NCBI GenBank assembly: GCA_963748405.1
Contig: CAVVIT010000002.1
Coordinates: 62,001-126,000, forward strand
Source of the DNA: Fen-1273 sp963748405
Lineage (GTDB): Bacteria; Bacteroidota; Ignavibacteria; UBA10030; UBA6906
Length of the DNA stretch: 64,000 bases
Reading direction: 5' to 3'
A model generated the notes under the pieces. That model worked only from the letters and a program-made list of their open reading frames with translations, made no database searches and was not told the origin of the DNA. Positions 14,852 to 23,815 of this stretch are shown one piece after another; the first letter of the stretch is position 1; each line of letters begins with the position of its first letter. A program made the position numbers and the translations under genes.

Positions 14852-16345
14852 ATGACACCGCTCCTCAGGCTCCATCTCCTCGAAGCACTCATCGTCGTGG
14901 TCACGTTCACGGCGCTCCCGCAGGTCAACTACAACCAGAGGGACGACAAGTACCGGGTGCTGGGACTCAAACGGGCCAAGGAAGCGTACGAGACGGCGCG
15001 CCGGGACTACGACAGGCAGGCGGAGCTTTTCAAGCGAAGCCTGATTTCCCAGTCGGACCTCGATCACTTTCACAACATCATGGCCGACGCCGAGGTCAAT
15101 TATCAGCAGTCGCTCCTGGCCGTGCTTTTCGAGCAGCAGTTCGTCTCGGTGGCGCGCGCCGTCAAATACCAGGCCCGCGACGGGTCCAAGCACGTCCGGC
15201 TGACCGTCGCCAACACGTCGGGGGAAACGGAGGAGTTCCAGAAGCTCCTGAACATCGACGACAGGCTCTTCCGCTCGCTCCAGCCCGACGTCGTGAACGA
15301 CGTGTACATCTCGATCACCAACCCGGACGGCGCGATCATCAGCCAGCCCTACGAGGCGAAGATCGCCCAGCTCAGATCCGGCGATCCCGCGATGATCGAC
15401 TTCGGGCTCCTGCAGGACCTCGACGCCGTCACGGTGAACATGATCTACGGGAGCGGCTCCTCCCGGTCGATGAAGATCTTTCTCCAGAAGGACAATTCCG
15501 TGAACAGGGTCGCCGTCCAGTCGGAACAGTTCTCGCAGGAGATCGAGCTCGGAAAATCGGCGACGTTCGACCTCACGCTGGAGCTGTTCAGCGGCGTCAG
15601 CAACACGTTCAGCCTGGAGGTGGTGAACCTCCCCCCGCAGATCGACAGGTTCTTCAAGGACCCGACCGGGCAGGCCCGGCTGAGCCAGTTCAAGTTCACG
15701 GAAACGACGAACACGCGGAAGGCGGCGCTGGAGGTTTCCCTCCCCGACCGCCCCACGAAGGAGGTCCCGATGGACCGGCCGATTCCGTTCTTCGTCGTCG
15801 TCGTTCCGCATGACCGGGCGGCGTCCGCCGGCGACATCCAGTCGCGCACCTGGACGCAGGCGGAAATCGAAAAACTGAACGTCGGGTTCGTGAAACTCGA
15901 GCTCGTCCCGCGGGGCGAGGGGAAGCTTCTGGTACGCGCACCACAGCTCTTCTTTTCGATCAGGCCGGAAGGGACCGTCGAGATGAGCGTGGACGTCGTC
16001 AACGAGGGTACGCGCCGGCTCGACAATGCGGAGCTGAAGCTCGACCTGCCGCTCAACTGGACGAAGACCGTCCAGCCCCCGGTCATCCCCTCACTCGGCA
16101 TCGGAGAAGAGCGGCGCATCGACCTGACGTTCACCCCCTCCCGGGACGTGTCCGTCGGACGGTACGAGGTGCGTCTCAGGACAAGCGCGCTCTCCGACAA
16201 CCATCCGGTCAACGCGGAAGACAAGACCGTCACCGTGGAAATGACCGCGGGAACAAACGTCGCCGGGACCGTTCTTCTCGTTCTGGCGATCGTCGGTCTC
16301 GTGGGGGGAATGGTCGTGTTCGGCATTAAACTCACAAGGAGGTAG
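14852..16345 (+). CDS. Exported NEW3-type protein with adaptor-like hairpin, ABC-exporter partner
   Basis: A 497-residue protein. An N-terminal hydrophobic segment (LEALIVVVTFTALP) is followed by a charged helical hairpin at about residues 30-85 ('RAKEAYETARRDYDRQAELF', then 'LISQSDLD') that strongly resembles the alpha-hairpin of HlyD/RND membrane-fusion proteins. Beta-sandwich domains of the NPCBM-associated NEW3 type follow ('VDVVNEGTRRLDNAELKLDL', 'PSLGIGEERRIDLTF', 'GRYEVRLR'), and a C-terminal membrane anchor (VLLVLAIVGLVGGMVVFG). The ABC ATPase starts 3 nt after its stop, so it is probably the extracytoplasmic part of that exporter. ATG 14852 is chosen for its signal sequence; the frame is open upstream. 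Confidence 0.72.
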   Translation: MTPLLRLHLLEALIVVVTFTALPQVNYNQRDDKYRVLGLKRAKEAYETARRDYDRQAELFKRSLISQSDLDHFHNIMADAEVNYQQSLLAVLFEQQFVSVARAVKYQARDGSKHVRLTVANTSGETEEFQKLLNIDDRLFRSLQPDVVNDVYISITNPDGAIISQPYEAKIAQLRSGDPAMIDFGLLQDLDAVTVNMIYGSGSSRSMKIFLQKDNSVNRVAVQSEQFSQEIELGKSATFDLTLELFSGVSNTFSLEVVNLPPQIDRFFKDPTGQARLSQFKFTETTNTRKAALEVSLPDRPTKEVPMDRPIPFFVVVVPHDRAASAGDIQSRTWTQAEIEKLNVGFVKLELVPRGEGKLLVRAPQLFFSIRPEGTVEMSVDVVNEGTRRLDNAELKLDLPLNWTKTVQPPVIPSLGIGEERRIDLTFTPSRDVSVGRYEVRLRTSALSDNHPVNAEDKTVTVEMTAGTNVAGTVLLVLAIVGLVGGMVVFGIKLTRR

Positions 16346-16348
16346 CAC

Positions 16349-17089
16349 ATGGCGGAACATCCGATGCTGGAAGCAGCGGGGCTGACGAAACGGTACGAGG
16401 ACGGCGTGCTGGCGCTCGACCACATTTCGTTCGCCGTCCGGCCGGGAGAGGTCTATGCGATGCTGGGGGGAAACGGAGCGGGAAAAACGACCACGATCAA
16501 CCTGTTTCTCAATTTCATCGAACCGACGGAAGGCGAAGCATTGATCGACGGGATCGTGACGCACCGTGACCCTCTGGCCGCCAAGGCGAACGTGGCATAC
16601 GTGTCCGAGAACGTGATGCTCTACCCCAATTTTACCGCAATGCAGAACCTGGATTACTTCACGAGGCTGAGCGGCCGGCCCGCTCCCCCGCGGAGCGCAT
16701 ACAGGGACGTGCTGCTCCGGGTCGGCCTGCAGGAGGACGCTCACAACAGGCGGCTGAAAGGATTCTCCAAGGGGATGCGCCAGAAATGCGGCATCGCGAT
16801 CGCCATCCTGAAGAACGCCCCGGCCATTCTTCTCGACGAACCGACGTCGGGGCTGGATCCGCAGGCGGGGTTCGAGTTCATCGGCCTCCTCAAGTCGCTG
16901 CGCGCCGAGGGGAAGGCGATCCTGATGTCCACGCACGACATCTTCCGCGCAAAGGAGGTCGCCGACGTGGTCGGCATCATGAACCAGGGGCGCCTCGTCA
17001 TGCAGCGCCCGTCGCGGGACCTCGCGGGGGAGGACCTGGAGCAGCTCTACATGCAGCACATCGCGGGGCACAACGGGATCGCCGCGTGA
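16349..17089 (+). CDS. ABC transporter ATP-binding protein (ABC-2 exporter type)
   Basis: A 246-residue nucleotide-binding subunit. Walker A GGNGAGKTT at 40-48, Q-loop region 'NVAYVSENVMLYPNFT', a divergent signature 'GFSKGMRQK' in place of LSGGQ, Walker B 'AILLDEPTSGLD', and the switch His in 'LMSTHDIF'. It lies between the NEW3/adaptor-like gene (3 nt upstream) and two ABC-2 permeases, so it should energise their export activity. Members next to ABC-2 permeases are usually exporters; the substrate is not evident. Confidence 0.9.
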   Translation: MAEHPMLEAAGLTKRYEDGVLALDHISFAVRPGEVYAMLGGNGAGKTTTINLFLNFIEPTEGEALIDGIVTHRDPLAAKANVAYVSENVMLYPNFTAMQNLDYFTRLSGRPAPPRSAYRDVLLRVGLQEDAHNRRLKGFSKGMRQKCGIAIAILKNAPAILLDEPTSGLDPQAGFEFIGLLKSLRAEGKAILMSTHDIFRAKEVADVVGIMNQGRLVMQRPSRDLAGEDLEQLYMQHIAGHNGIAA

Positions 17090-17123
17090 ATCACCCTCAG
17101 TGAAGACCCGGGAGAACCATGCC

Positions 17124-18536
17124 ATGCTAAAACTGATAATCGAAAAGGAGCTCCGTGACATCGTCGGCTCCACGAAATTCACCGTGTCGTTTACGGCGTG
17201 CTCCGTCCTCATCCTTCTCGCGTTCGTCATGGGAGCCGCGGGCTACCGCAGCGACACGGCGCGCTATGATGCGGCCGTGCGCGAGAACCTGAAAAAGATG
17301 GAAGGCCTCACCGACTGGAGGATGGTCAGGAACAACAGGATCTTCCTCCCGCCGCAGCCGCTCGCATCGCTCGTCGCCGGCGTGTCGAACGACATCGGGC
17401 GGACGACGGAGGTCCACGGCAGGGGAGAACTCCCGCAGGATGACACCCGGTACGGCGCGGAGCCGGTGTTCGCGATGTTCCGGTTCCTCGACCTGGAGTT
17501 CATCTTCCAGACCGTGCTTTCACTGTTCGCCATACTGTTCGCCTACGATGCCGTGAGCGGCGAAAAGGAGCGGGGCACTCTCCGGCTCTCGTTCGCGCAC
17601 CCGCTCCCCCGTCATACGTTCATGGCCGGGAAACTGATCGGATCGTTCGCCGCGCTTGCGGTCCCTCTCCTGGTGCCCGTGCTCCTGGGCTGCGTGATAT
17701 TCTCCCTGATGGGGGTCCCGCTGAACGCCGACGAGTGGCTGCGGCTGGCGCTCATCATCGGGGCCGGCCTCCTGTATTTCGGGGCGTTCCTGACGATCGG
17801 CATCGCGGTGTCCGCCCTGACGGTGCGCTCGTCGAGCGCGTTCCTGGCGCTTCTCGTCATCTGGATTTTCGCGGTTCTCATCGTGCCGCGGGGCGCGATC
17901 CTCGTCGCCGGACGGGCCGTCGACGTTCCTTCACTCGACGACATCAACGCGAAAGAATTCCGCTACGGGGAACAGCTCTTCACGGAGGACAGGCAGAAGA
18001 TTGCCTCGTTCGCCCCGTCGAAGACCGGGGACATGGGGAAAATGGTGGAGGAATTCCAGAAGTTCATGAGGACGATCGCCGACGAGCGGCAGAAGAAGCT
18101 CGACGATTTTTCCTCCCGGCTCGACGAGGAGCGGACGAACAGGCAGGCGGTGCAATCGTCGCTCGCGCTGGGCATCGCGCGGATCTCGCCCGCGGCGTCG
18201 TTTTCGCTCGCGGCGTCCGCGCTGGCGGAGACATCGCTGTCGCTGAAGGATCGCTACCTGAGCCAGGCCCGCGGATACCAGCAGACGTTCGGGAAATTCA
18301 TGCTTGACAAGACCGGGATGAACACCTCGGGAGGGATCGTCTTCAGGATGCGGACCGGCGGCGCTGATACGCCCGCACCGATCGACACGCACGAGCTCCC
18401 GGCGTTCGCCTATCACACCGCCGTGCTGGCGGACGTGCTCCCGGGTGCCGCGACGGACCTGGCGCTGCTCGTTCTCTTCATCATCGTTTTTTTCGGAGCC
18501 GCGCACGCGGCATTTCGCCGCTACGACCTGCGGTGA
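17124..18536 (+). CDS. ABC-2 type permease, copy 1
   Basis: A 470-residue membrane protein. The start is MLKLIIEKELRDIVGSTKF plus a first membrane segment (FTACSVLILLAFVMG). A long extracytoplasmic region follows, then 'GEKERGTLRLSFAHPLPRHTF', a signature of ABC-2 permeases, and five further hydrophobic segments. A second large hydrophilic loop (about residues 265-430) precedes the last membrane helix. ATG 17124 is preferred over an in-frame GTG at 17100 because GGGAGA lies 9 nt upstream. It is a tandem paralogue of the gene at 18569-20035; the pair probably forms a heterodimeric pore. Confidence 0.85.
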   Translation: MLKLIIEKELRDIVGSTKFTVSFTACSVLILLAFVMGAAGYRSDTARYDAAVRENLKKMEGLTDWRMVRNNRIFLPPQPLASLVAGVSNDIGRTTEVHGRGELPQDDTRYGAEPVFAMFRFLDLEFIFQTVLSLFAILFAYDAVSGEKERGTLRLSFAHPLPRHTFMAGKLIGSFAALAVPLLVPVLLGCVIFSLMGVPLNADEWLRLALIIGAGLLYFGAFLTIGIAVSALTVRSSSAFLALLVIWIFAVLIVPRGAILVAGRAVDVPSLDDINAKEFRYGEQLFTEDRQKIASFAPSKTGDMGKMVEEFQKFMRTIADERQKKLDDFSSRLDEERTNRQAVQSSLALGIARISPAASFSLAASALAETSLSLKDRYLSQARGYQQTFGKFMLDKTGMNTSGGIVFRMRTGGADTPAPIDTHELPAFAYHTAVLADVLPGAATDLALLVLFIIVFFGAAHAAFRRYDLR

Positions 18537-18568
18537 AGCCCACACAACCTTCTCCACGGGAGAATCGT

Positions 18569-20035
18569 ATGATTGCCACGCTCATCACGAAGGAGCTCAG
18601 GGCGATACTCGCCAGCCCGAAGTTTGCGGCCACGTTCGGGGTCTGCTCCCTTCTCATACTCCTCAGCGTCGTCATCGGCATCCGCGAGTACCGGACGGCG
18701 GCGGCCCAGTACGACGAGGGGCTGCAGCTCGCAGCGCAGAACCTCAGGACGCAGGCGTCCTGGATGGGATTCACGACGACGACCTACCGGGCCCCGGACC
18801 CGATGCAGATCTTCGTCCCCGGCGTCAACAACGACATCGGCCGGCTCTCGGGGATCAGCGGGCTCGAGGACGTCAAGCTCAAACACAGCATCTACGCCGA
18901 TGATCCGATCTACGCGCTCTTCCGCTCGATGGACTTCTCGTTCATCGTCCAGGTGGTCCTGTCCCTGTTTGCGATCCTCTTTACGTACGACGCCATCAAC
19001 GGGGAACGCGAGGGGGGAACGCTTCAGCTCACGTTCTCCAATCCCGTCTCCCGCTCCGCGTTCATCCTTGCGAAGCTTGCCGGTTCCTGGCTCGGCCTCG
19101 TTCTCCCGCTTCTCGTGCCGGTCCTTCTTGCAGTCCTGCTCGTCGTTCTTTCCGGGATACCGCTTGCGGCCGATCACTGGGCGCGGGCAGGCATGTTTCT
19201 TCTCGTTTCGCTGCTCTTCTTCACTTTTTTCATCGCCCTGGGCGTCCTCATGTCGACGCTCACGCAGCGGCCCGCGACGTCATTCCTTCTTTCGCTCGCA
19301 GCCTGGATCACGTTCGTCCTCATCATCCCCCGGCTGGGTGTCATGGCCGCCGGTGCGGCGGACCCCGTCCCGAGCATCGCGGAAACCGAGGCCAGGGTGG
19401 ACGCATTTGCGAAGGACAGGTGGGACCAGCAGATGAAGACGATGGAAACCCGCTGGCAGGCGCGGCAGGAAGATATGCGGGGACTGACGAAGGACGGGCG
19501 CGAGGCCTACGAACAGGGCCACGAACAGCAGTGGTCGGACGAGGACGAGGCGGGGCGACAGACCGTGCAACATGACATCGATGCATACGCGGTGCGCGTC
19601 AACGAGGATCTCGCCAACCGGCAGGCGCACCAGCAGAAGCTCGCGTTCACGCTTTCGCGCGCGTCCCCCGCATCGGCATACCAGCTTGCCTCAATGTCGC
19701 TGGCGGGAACGGGAGTGCCGCTGAAGTCCCGCTACGAGGAGGCCATGCGCTCATACCGGACCGGCTTTCTGCAATACATCGGCAGGAAACAGAAGGAGAC
19801 GGGGGGGCAGGGGGGGTTCCGGATCACGGTGGACAGCCAGACCGGGTTCCACTTCAGCGCGCCCCGGGAACGGGGAACGCTGGACGTCACGGACGTGCCT
19901 GTATTTCTCCCCCCCGTGATACGGTTCGGCGAGACCGCCGCCACCGCGCTTCCCGATGCGGGACTGATCGCGGTGTTTTCGCTCCTCGTCCTGTCGGGCA
20001 CGATCATTGCCTTCCTGCGATACGACGTCAGGTGA
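18569..20035 (+). CDS. ABC-2 type permease, copy 2
   Basis: A 488-residue paralogue of the preceding permease with the same layout: MIATLITKELRAILASPKF, a first membrane helix, an external loop, 'GEREGGTLQLTFSNPVSRS', a central membrane block, a long hydrophilic loop rich in charged residues (about 265-390), and a terminal membrane helix. Residue-by-residue similarity with copy 1 is obvious at the N-terminus and the 'GE.E.GTL.L.F..P..R' motif, so the pair arose by tandem duplication. ATG 18569 follows a GGGAG site; the frame is open upstream into the copy 1 stop. The substrate is unknown. Confidence 0.85.
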   Translation: MIATLITKELRAILASPKFAATFGVCSLLILLSVVIGIREYRTAAAQYDEGLQLAAQNLRTQASWMGFTTTTYRAPDPMQIFVPGVNNDIGRLSGISGLEDVKLKHSIYADDPIYALFRSMDFSFIVQVVLSLFAILFTYDAINGEREGGTLQLTFSNPVSRSAFILAKLAGSWLGLVLPLLVPVLLAVLLVVLSGIPLAADHWARAGMFLLVSLLFFTFFIALGVLMSTLTQRPATSFLLSLAAWITFVLIIPRLGVMAAGAADPVPSIAETEARVDAFAKDRWDQQMKTMETRWQARQEDMRGLTKDGREAYEQGHEQQWSDEDEAGRQTVQHDIDAYAVRVNEDLANRQAHQQKLAFTLSRASPASAYQLASMSLAGTGVPLKSRYEEAMRSYRTGFLQYIGRKQKETGGQGGFRITVDSQTGFHFSAPRERGTLDVTDVPVFLPPVIRFGETAATALPDAGLIAVFSLLVLSGTIIAFLRYDVR

Positions 20036-20131
20036 GCGGGCGTTCTGCTTGATTCTCTGGAAGAGAGGGGGTAGATTCCTCCGGGCACCAGATCGTGAAA
20101 CCATTCCGCGCACACTTCGGAGGCATCGTCC

Positions 20132-21799
20132 ATGAACGACACCGCAGGAAGGAGAGGGGAGAACGGCTCGCTTTCCCGGAGGGGGTTCCTCAAGGCCGGC
20201 CTTTCCGGCGGCATACTCGCGGCGGCATTACCCGGGGCGATCCCCGCCGCGAAGCTCGCCTCATCCCCCGTTCCCGTTCCGGACGTCCCGGCCTCTGAAC
20301 TCGACGAGACCACGATCGGCGATCTTGCCGATGCGATGAACTCGGGAAAACGGACCGCGCGGTCGATCACCGAGTCGTACATTGCGCGGATCGCATCCGT
20401 CGACAGGCAGGGACCCTCCCTCAGGAGCGTGATCGAGCTGAACCCTGACGCCCTGTCGATCGCCGACGAGCTCGACAGGGAAAGGAAGGCGAAGGGACCG
20501 CGGGGACCGCTCCACGGGATTCCCGTGCTCATCAAGGACAACATCGATACGTCCGACAGGATGGCGACGACCGCCGGCTCGCTGGCCCTCGTGGGTTCGA
20601 AACCCCCGGGGGATGCATTCCTCGTGAAACAACTCCGCAGGGCGGGTGCGATCATCATGGGAAAGACGAACCTGAGCGAGTGGGCGAACATACGCTCCAC
20701 CCATTCGACGAGCGGCTGGAGCGGCAGAGGCGGGCTGACGAGGAACCCGTATGCGCTTGACAGGAACACGTCGGGCTCGAGTTCCGGGTCCGCCGCGGCC
20801 GTCACGTCGAACCTCTGCGCGGCGGCTGTCGGCACGGAAACCGACGGGTCGATCGTCAGCCCTTCGTCGATCAACGGGATCGTCGGCATAAAGCCGACGG
20901 TGGGACTGGTCAGCCGCACGGGGATCATCCCGATTTCCCACACGCAGGACACCGCGGGGCCCATGGCCAGAACTGTCCGCGACGCGGCGATACTTCTCGG
21001 GGCGCTGACGGGGTTCGACGGCGAGGATGCCGCGACGGGTGCGAGCCGGGAAAAAGCCCGGACGGATTATACGCAGAATCTCGACCCGCTCGCGCTCAAG
21101 GGGGCAAGGATCGGCGTCGTGAGGAAGTACTTCGGATTTCTCGACAAGGTCGACGTGGTGATGGAGGCGGCGCTTGCGGTTCTCAGGGCGCAGGGGGCTG
21201 TCCTTGTCGATCCCGCCGACATCGCAACGATCGGAAAGTTCGACGACACGGAAAACACCGTGCTCCTGTTCGAACTCAAAGCGGACCTGAACGCCTACCT
21301 TGCGCGGCTGGGACCGTCCGCCCCGGTCCATACGCTGAAGGAGATCATCGAATACAATGAGCTGAACAGGAACAGGGAAATGCCGTATTTCGGACAGGAA
21401 TCGTTCCTGAAGGCGGAAGCGAAGGGACCCCTCACGAGCAGGGAATACACCGACGCCCTGGAAGCGGATCTGAGGCTGTCCCGCACGGAAGGGATCGACG
21501 CCGTGATGGACAAGTTCAACCTCGACGCGCTCGTGGCGCCGACGGACGGCCCCGCATGGGTGACGGATTTCATCGACGGCGACCACTACATCGGCGGAAG
21601 CTCGACGGCCGCGGCGGTGGCCGGGTATCCCAGCGTGACGGTGCCCGCAGGGTTCGTTTTCGGGCTCCCCGTCGGTGTGTCGTTCTTCGGACGCGCCTGG
21701 AGCGAACCGACGCTTATCCGCATAGCATACGCGTACGAGCAGGCGACGCGCAACAGGAAGGAGCCGAAGTTCCTTCCGACGGCAAACCTCGCCCTGTAG
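20132..21799 (+). CDS. Amidase signature family protein with Tat signal
   Basis: A 555-residue protein. The N-terminus carries a twin-arginine signal ('SLSRRGFLKAG', then a hydrophobic stretch), so the folded enzyme is exported. The amidase signature core shows the Ser-cisSer-Lys triad: K135 in 'VLIKDNID', the cis-Ser around S216 in 'TSGSSSGSAAAV', and nucleophile S240 in 'GTETDGSIV'. The family hydrolyses amide bonds; a substrate cannot be assigned, but similarity in layout to peptide amidases and the exported location suggest peptide or nitrogen scavenging. It follows the ABC permeases by about 100 nt and converges on the DUF3857 gene. Confidence 0.9.
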   Translation: MNDTAGRRGENGSLSRRGFLKAGLSGGILAAALPGAIPAAKLASSPVPVPDVPASELDETTIGDLADAMNSGKRTARSITESYIARIASVDRQGPSLRSVIELNPDALSIADELDRERKAKGPRGPLHGIPVLIKDNIDTSDRMATTAGSLALVGSKPPGDAFLVKQLRRAGAIIMGKTNLSEWANIRSTHSTSGWSGRGGLTRNPYALDRNTSGSSSGSAAAVTSNLCAAAVGTETDGSIVSPSSINGIVGIKPTVGLVSRTGIIPISHTQDTAGPMARTVRDAAILLGALTGFDGEDAATGASREKARTDYTQNLDPLALKGARIGVVRKYFGFLDKVDVVMEAALAVLRAQGAVLVDPADIATIGKFDDTENTVLLFELKADLNAYLARLGPSAPVHTLKEIIEYNELNRNREMPYFGQESFLKAEAKGPLTSREYTDALEADLRLSRTEGIDAVMDKFNLDALVAPTDGPAWVTDFIDGDHYIGGSSTAAAVAGYPSVTVPAGFVFGLPVGVSFFGRAWSEPTLIRIAYAYEQATRNRKEPKFLPTANLAL

Positions 21800-21829
21800 G
21801 CGTGCGGCGACGGCCGGGTCCCGCGCCGC

Positions 21830-23812
21830 CTATTTCTTCGAAAGCACGATCGGCTGATCGCAGCAGGCCAGGAGCCCGTCGATCGTCTTGATGAGGCGCG
21901 AGAAACTGTCGGCCGGGATGACAGGCTCCGAGAACCTGAGATCGGCCTGCATGCTGAGCCCGTCGTCGGTCCGGCTGCATTTCACGGTTGCCGACAGGCC
22001 CGGGACCGCGCGGATCGTCGTATCGGCCGGCACCGAGCGGACCGTCAGCCCGCGGGGCATGTGCATCCGCCAGGTCACGGAGATCGTCAACGGGGCCAGC
22101 ATGACGACATCGTTGTACCTGACCGCGGCAAAGATCTCGTCGCGGAATCCCCGCAGCGCCTGGTTGGGGAGCTTGACCGTCAGAAAGTCCGCCACCGGCG
22201 TCACGGCCGACGTCGAGCGCCCGCTGTACGTGAGGCGGATGTCCGGATCGTCGAGAATCGCAGAATGAAACAGGGTGTCGACACCGGCCAGACAGCGTTC
22301 CGCGGCAAGCGCTTTCAGATGATCCCGGAGTTCCGTCCCCCGGAGGTCGTACACTTCAGCCCTGAACTTCTCGGCCGGCGCGCCGCTGCATGCGTAGACA
22401 AGACTGTCCCTGACGTCCGGAGACGCCGAGAAACGAAGATCGTGTGATTCGCGGATGGACGACTCCCCGGCCCCCGCCGGAGGGATCGTCCGGAATTCGC
22501 ACACCTTCCCCCCGAGCAGGGGGACCGTGACGGATTTCAGATACACGGGCACCTGGTAGCGCGCGGCGACAGACCTGTCGAAATCGTACATCCTCTCATC
22601 GCTCCCCACCCTGACGAGAACGCCGATCCGGTCGAACCACGCGATGGAGGGAACGGACGTTTCGAACATCCCCTCCCGCCGGTCCCGGATCCATCCCACC
22701 CGGGCATCGGCTTTCCACTCGCGGAGTATCCTGTAGAAGATGTAGGCCGCGTCGGAAGCGTCTCCCCGCTTTTTCGTGAACACGTCGTCAATGTCGTCTG
22801 TGAGAGGGTAGATGGAGTTCCTCTCCTTGAGCGTGATCGCGTGCCGGAGTGCGCAGTACAGGCTGTCGGCCAGCCGGAAGGACATCGCGGGCCGGTCTCC
22901 CGTGAAGCCGAGTTCTTCGATCCTCTTCCCTTTTACGCTGCCTGCGTTGACGTAGTCTCCGGCGAACTGGTCGGCGAGGAAATTCCAGTCGGTGATCCTG
23001 CGGAAGCCGTTGTCTGCGCGCGGGTTGACAACGAACGCCGTCATGAGGGACATATCGTCGAACGTGTATGTATACGGCTCCCGGGGAATCGCGTTCAGGC
23101 TTTTCAGGCTCCAGAAATAGGTCGCTCCGGCGCCGTACGATTTGCTCACCTGTGACACCTGCGGCTGGCCGACACGGTCCGCCGGGAAACTGTAGATCTT
23201 GATTTCGTCGTCAGCCGGGAGCGTGATCGCCAGGTTGGAGAACAGGACCGGCACCCTGTCGTTGTAGTAAAAGATGTCGCTGAGCGCGCGGACAAGGGGT
23301 TCGGTGAGCGTATACTCGAGCTGAACGACGTCTCCCGCCGCCAGGTTCGGGACCTTGAAGAGCGCCTTCCGGGCGATGGGTTCTCCGTCGCTGGACTCCT
23401 CCGAGACGATAACCCGGATGTCGGAAGAGGGCATTTCCAGCACCTCGCCGTCGGGCTTCTGCACGCGCGCCCTGCAGGCAAAACCCGCCTTGATCTCGTC
23501 GCCGAAGCGCTCGACGTACTCGTATTCAAACGAGCCGAAACGCCGGATCGCCGATTCGTTGAACACCTTGACCAGGAGCACCGTCGTCCGCGTCATGGAG
23601 ATCCCGCTGAAATCCATCCCTTTCCACGTGATCTCCGAGGCGTTGATGTTGAGCGACTGCTCCTTCAGGATGATGACCGCATCCGAATTCCTGAATTTCT
23701 CCTGCGTGAGCTGGGCGCTGAATTTCGCGTCCGGCAGGTTGCGCAGAAAGTCCCCCGCCCGGCCCTGGACGAAAAGCACGCATGCCAGAACGATGGTTGC
23801 CGTTGTCTTCAC
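21830..23812 (-). CDS. DUF3857/transglutaminase-fold exported protein lacking catalytic residues
   Basis: A 660-residue protein with a signal peptide (TTATIVLACVLFVQG). The DUF3857-type beta-sandwich occupies about residues 25-270. The transglutaminase-like core then reads 'KKRGDASDAAYIFYRILREW' where active members have 'GDCKDY', so the nucleophile Cys is Ala. The His region reads 'AWFDRIGVLV' instead of 'FNHMIA'. Only the Asp-like 'YDFD' remains. I infer a non-catalytic scaffold or binding role in the envelope. It starts 3 nt after the stop of an active-looking paralogue (23816-25444), which suggests the two proteins work together. Confidence 0.85.
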   Translation of the reverse strand: MKTTATIVLACVLFVQGRAGDFLRNLPDAKFSAQLTQEKFRNSDAVIILKEQSLNINASEITWKGMDFSGISMTRTTVLLVKVFNESAIRRFGSFEYEYVERFGDEIKAGFACRARVQKPDGEVLEMPSSDIRVIVSEESSDGEPIARKALFKVPNLAAGDVVQLEYTLTEPLVRALSDIFYYNDRVPVLFSNLAITLPADDEIKIYSFPADRVGQPQVSQVSKSYGAGATYFWSLKSLNAIPREPYTYTFDDMSLMTAFVVNPRADNGFRRITDWNFLADQFAGDYVNAGSVKGKRIEELGFTGDRPAMSFRLADSLYCALRHAITLKERNSIYPLTDDIDDVFTKKRGDASDAAYIFYRILREWKADARVGWIRDRREGMFETSVPSIAWFDRIGVLVRVGSDERMYDFDRSVAARYQVPVYLKSVTVPLLGGKVCEFRTIPPAGAGESSIRESHDLRFSASPDVRDSLVYACSGAPAEKFRAEVYDLRGTELRDHLKALAAERCLAGVDTLFHSAILDDPDIRLTYSGRSTSAVTPVADFLTVKLPNQALRGFRDEIFAAVRYNDVVMLAPLTISVTWRMHMPRGLTVRSVPADTTIRAVPGLSATVKCSRTDDGLSMQADLRFSEPVIPADSFSRLIKTIDGLLACCDQPIVLSKK

Positions 23813-23815
23813 GGG

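Noticed and set aside
21797..21836. Possible bidirectional terminator between the convergent amidase and DUF3857 genes
   Set aside because: AGGCG/CGCCT ends could pair, but the stem has bulges and there is no clear T-run.
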